Shown here: positions 5,118 through 5,144 of the stretch, piece after piece
How positions within the stretch are numbered: position 1 is the stretch's first letter
Layout: each line of letters begins with the position of its first letter
Origin: Chlamydiota bacterium
GTDB taxonomy: Bacteria > Chlamydiota > Chlamydiia > Chlamydiales > Rhabdochlamydiaceae
Direction: 5' to 3'
Length of the DNA stretch: 5,144 bases
NCBI GenBank assembly: GCA_023265495.1
Contig: JAHFTP010000132.1
Span: 1 to 5,144 of the forward strand
Made by a program: the position numbers and the translations under genes
The notes under the pieces: generated by a model
Databases searched by the model: none
What the model was told of the DNA's origin: nothing
What the model saw: the letters and a program-made list of their open reading frames with translations, nothing else

Positions 5118-5144
5118 AGTTTTCACAAGTCCTGATTTTCTCGT

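Overview
The window holds two convergent gene pairs that meet at a non-coding, repeat-rich gap (2801-3290). I infer a Gram-negative, possibly host-associated bacterium of moderate GC. An environmental member of the Chlamydiae (Waddlia/Parachlamydia-like) is my best guess. It rests on the mix of an MGDG-synthase-like glycosyltransferase, a large orphan protein with a papain-like hydrolase motif, and an ExbB/ExbD pair. No marker gene in the window proves it.

Plus strand, 1-2800: the 3' part of a glycosyltransferase gene (MurG/MGDG-synthase type) is followed one base later by a 597-residue protein of unknown function. That protein carries a His...Asn-Asn-Cys arrangement typical of circularly permuted papain-like (NlpC/P60-LRAT-type) hydrolases, followed by a strongly hydrophobic segment. 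The two genes are almost certainly co-transcribed.

Gap, 2801-3290: this stretch has no intact gene. It contains (i) a frameshifted, truncated remnant of a calcineurin-like metallophosphoesterase; (ii) a 23-bp inverted repeat (22/23 matching) whose arms lie 390 bp apart, enclose that remnant and are flanked by TA, like the ends of a small non-autonomous transposable element or IS remnant; (iii) a cluster of short direct repeats and palindromes; and (iv) a 10-bp-stem hairpin followed by a T-rich run on the minus strand, the probable terminator of the exb operon. The left arm of the inverted repeat lies inside the coding end of the 597-residue protein and encodes its last ten residues.

Minus strand, 5062-3291: an exbB-exbD (tolQ-tolR type) operon encodes a proton-motive-force-driven inner-membrane motor. 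The ExbB protein is unusual. It begins with a signal peptide and a roughly 200-residue, extremely acidic, low-complexity segment that should lie in the periplasm ahead of the canonical three-helix MotA/TolQ/ExbB core. A Shine-Dalgarno site and a tentative promoter lie just upstream. No TonB, TolA, TolB or Pal gene is visible.
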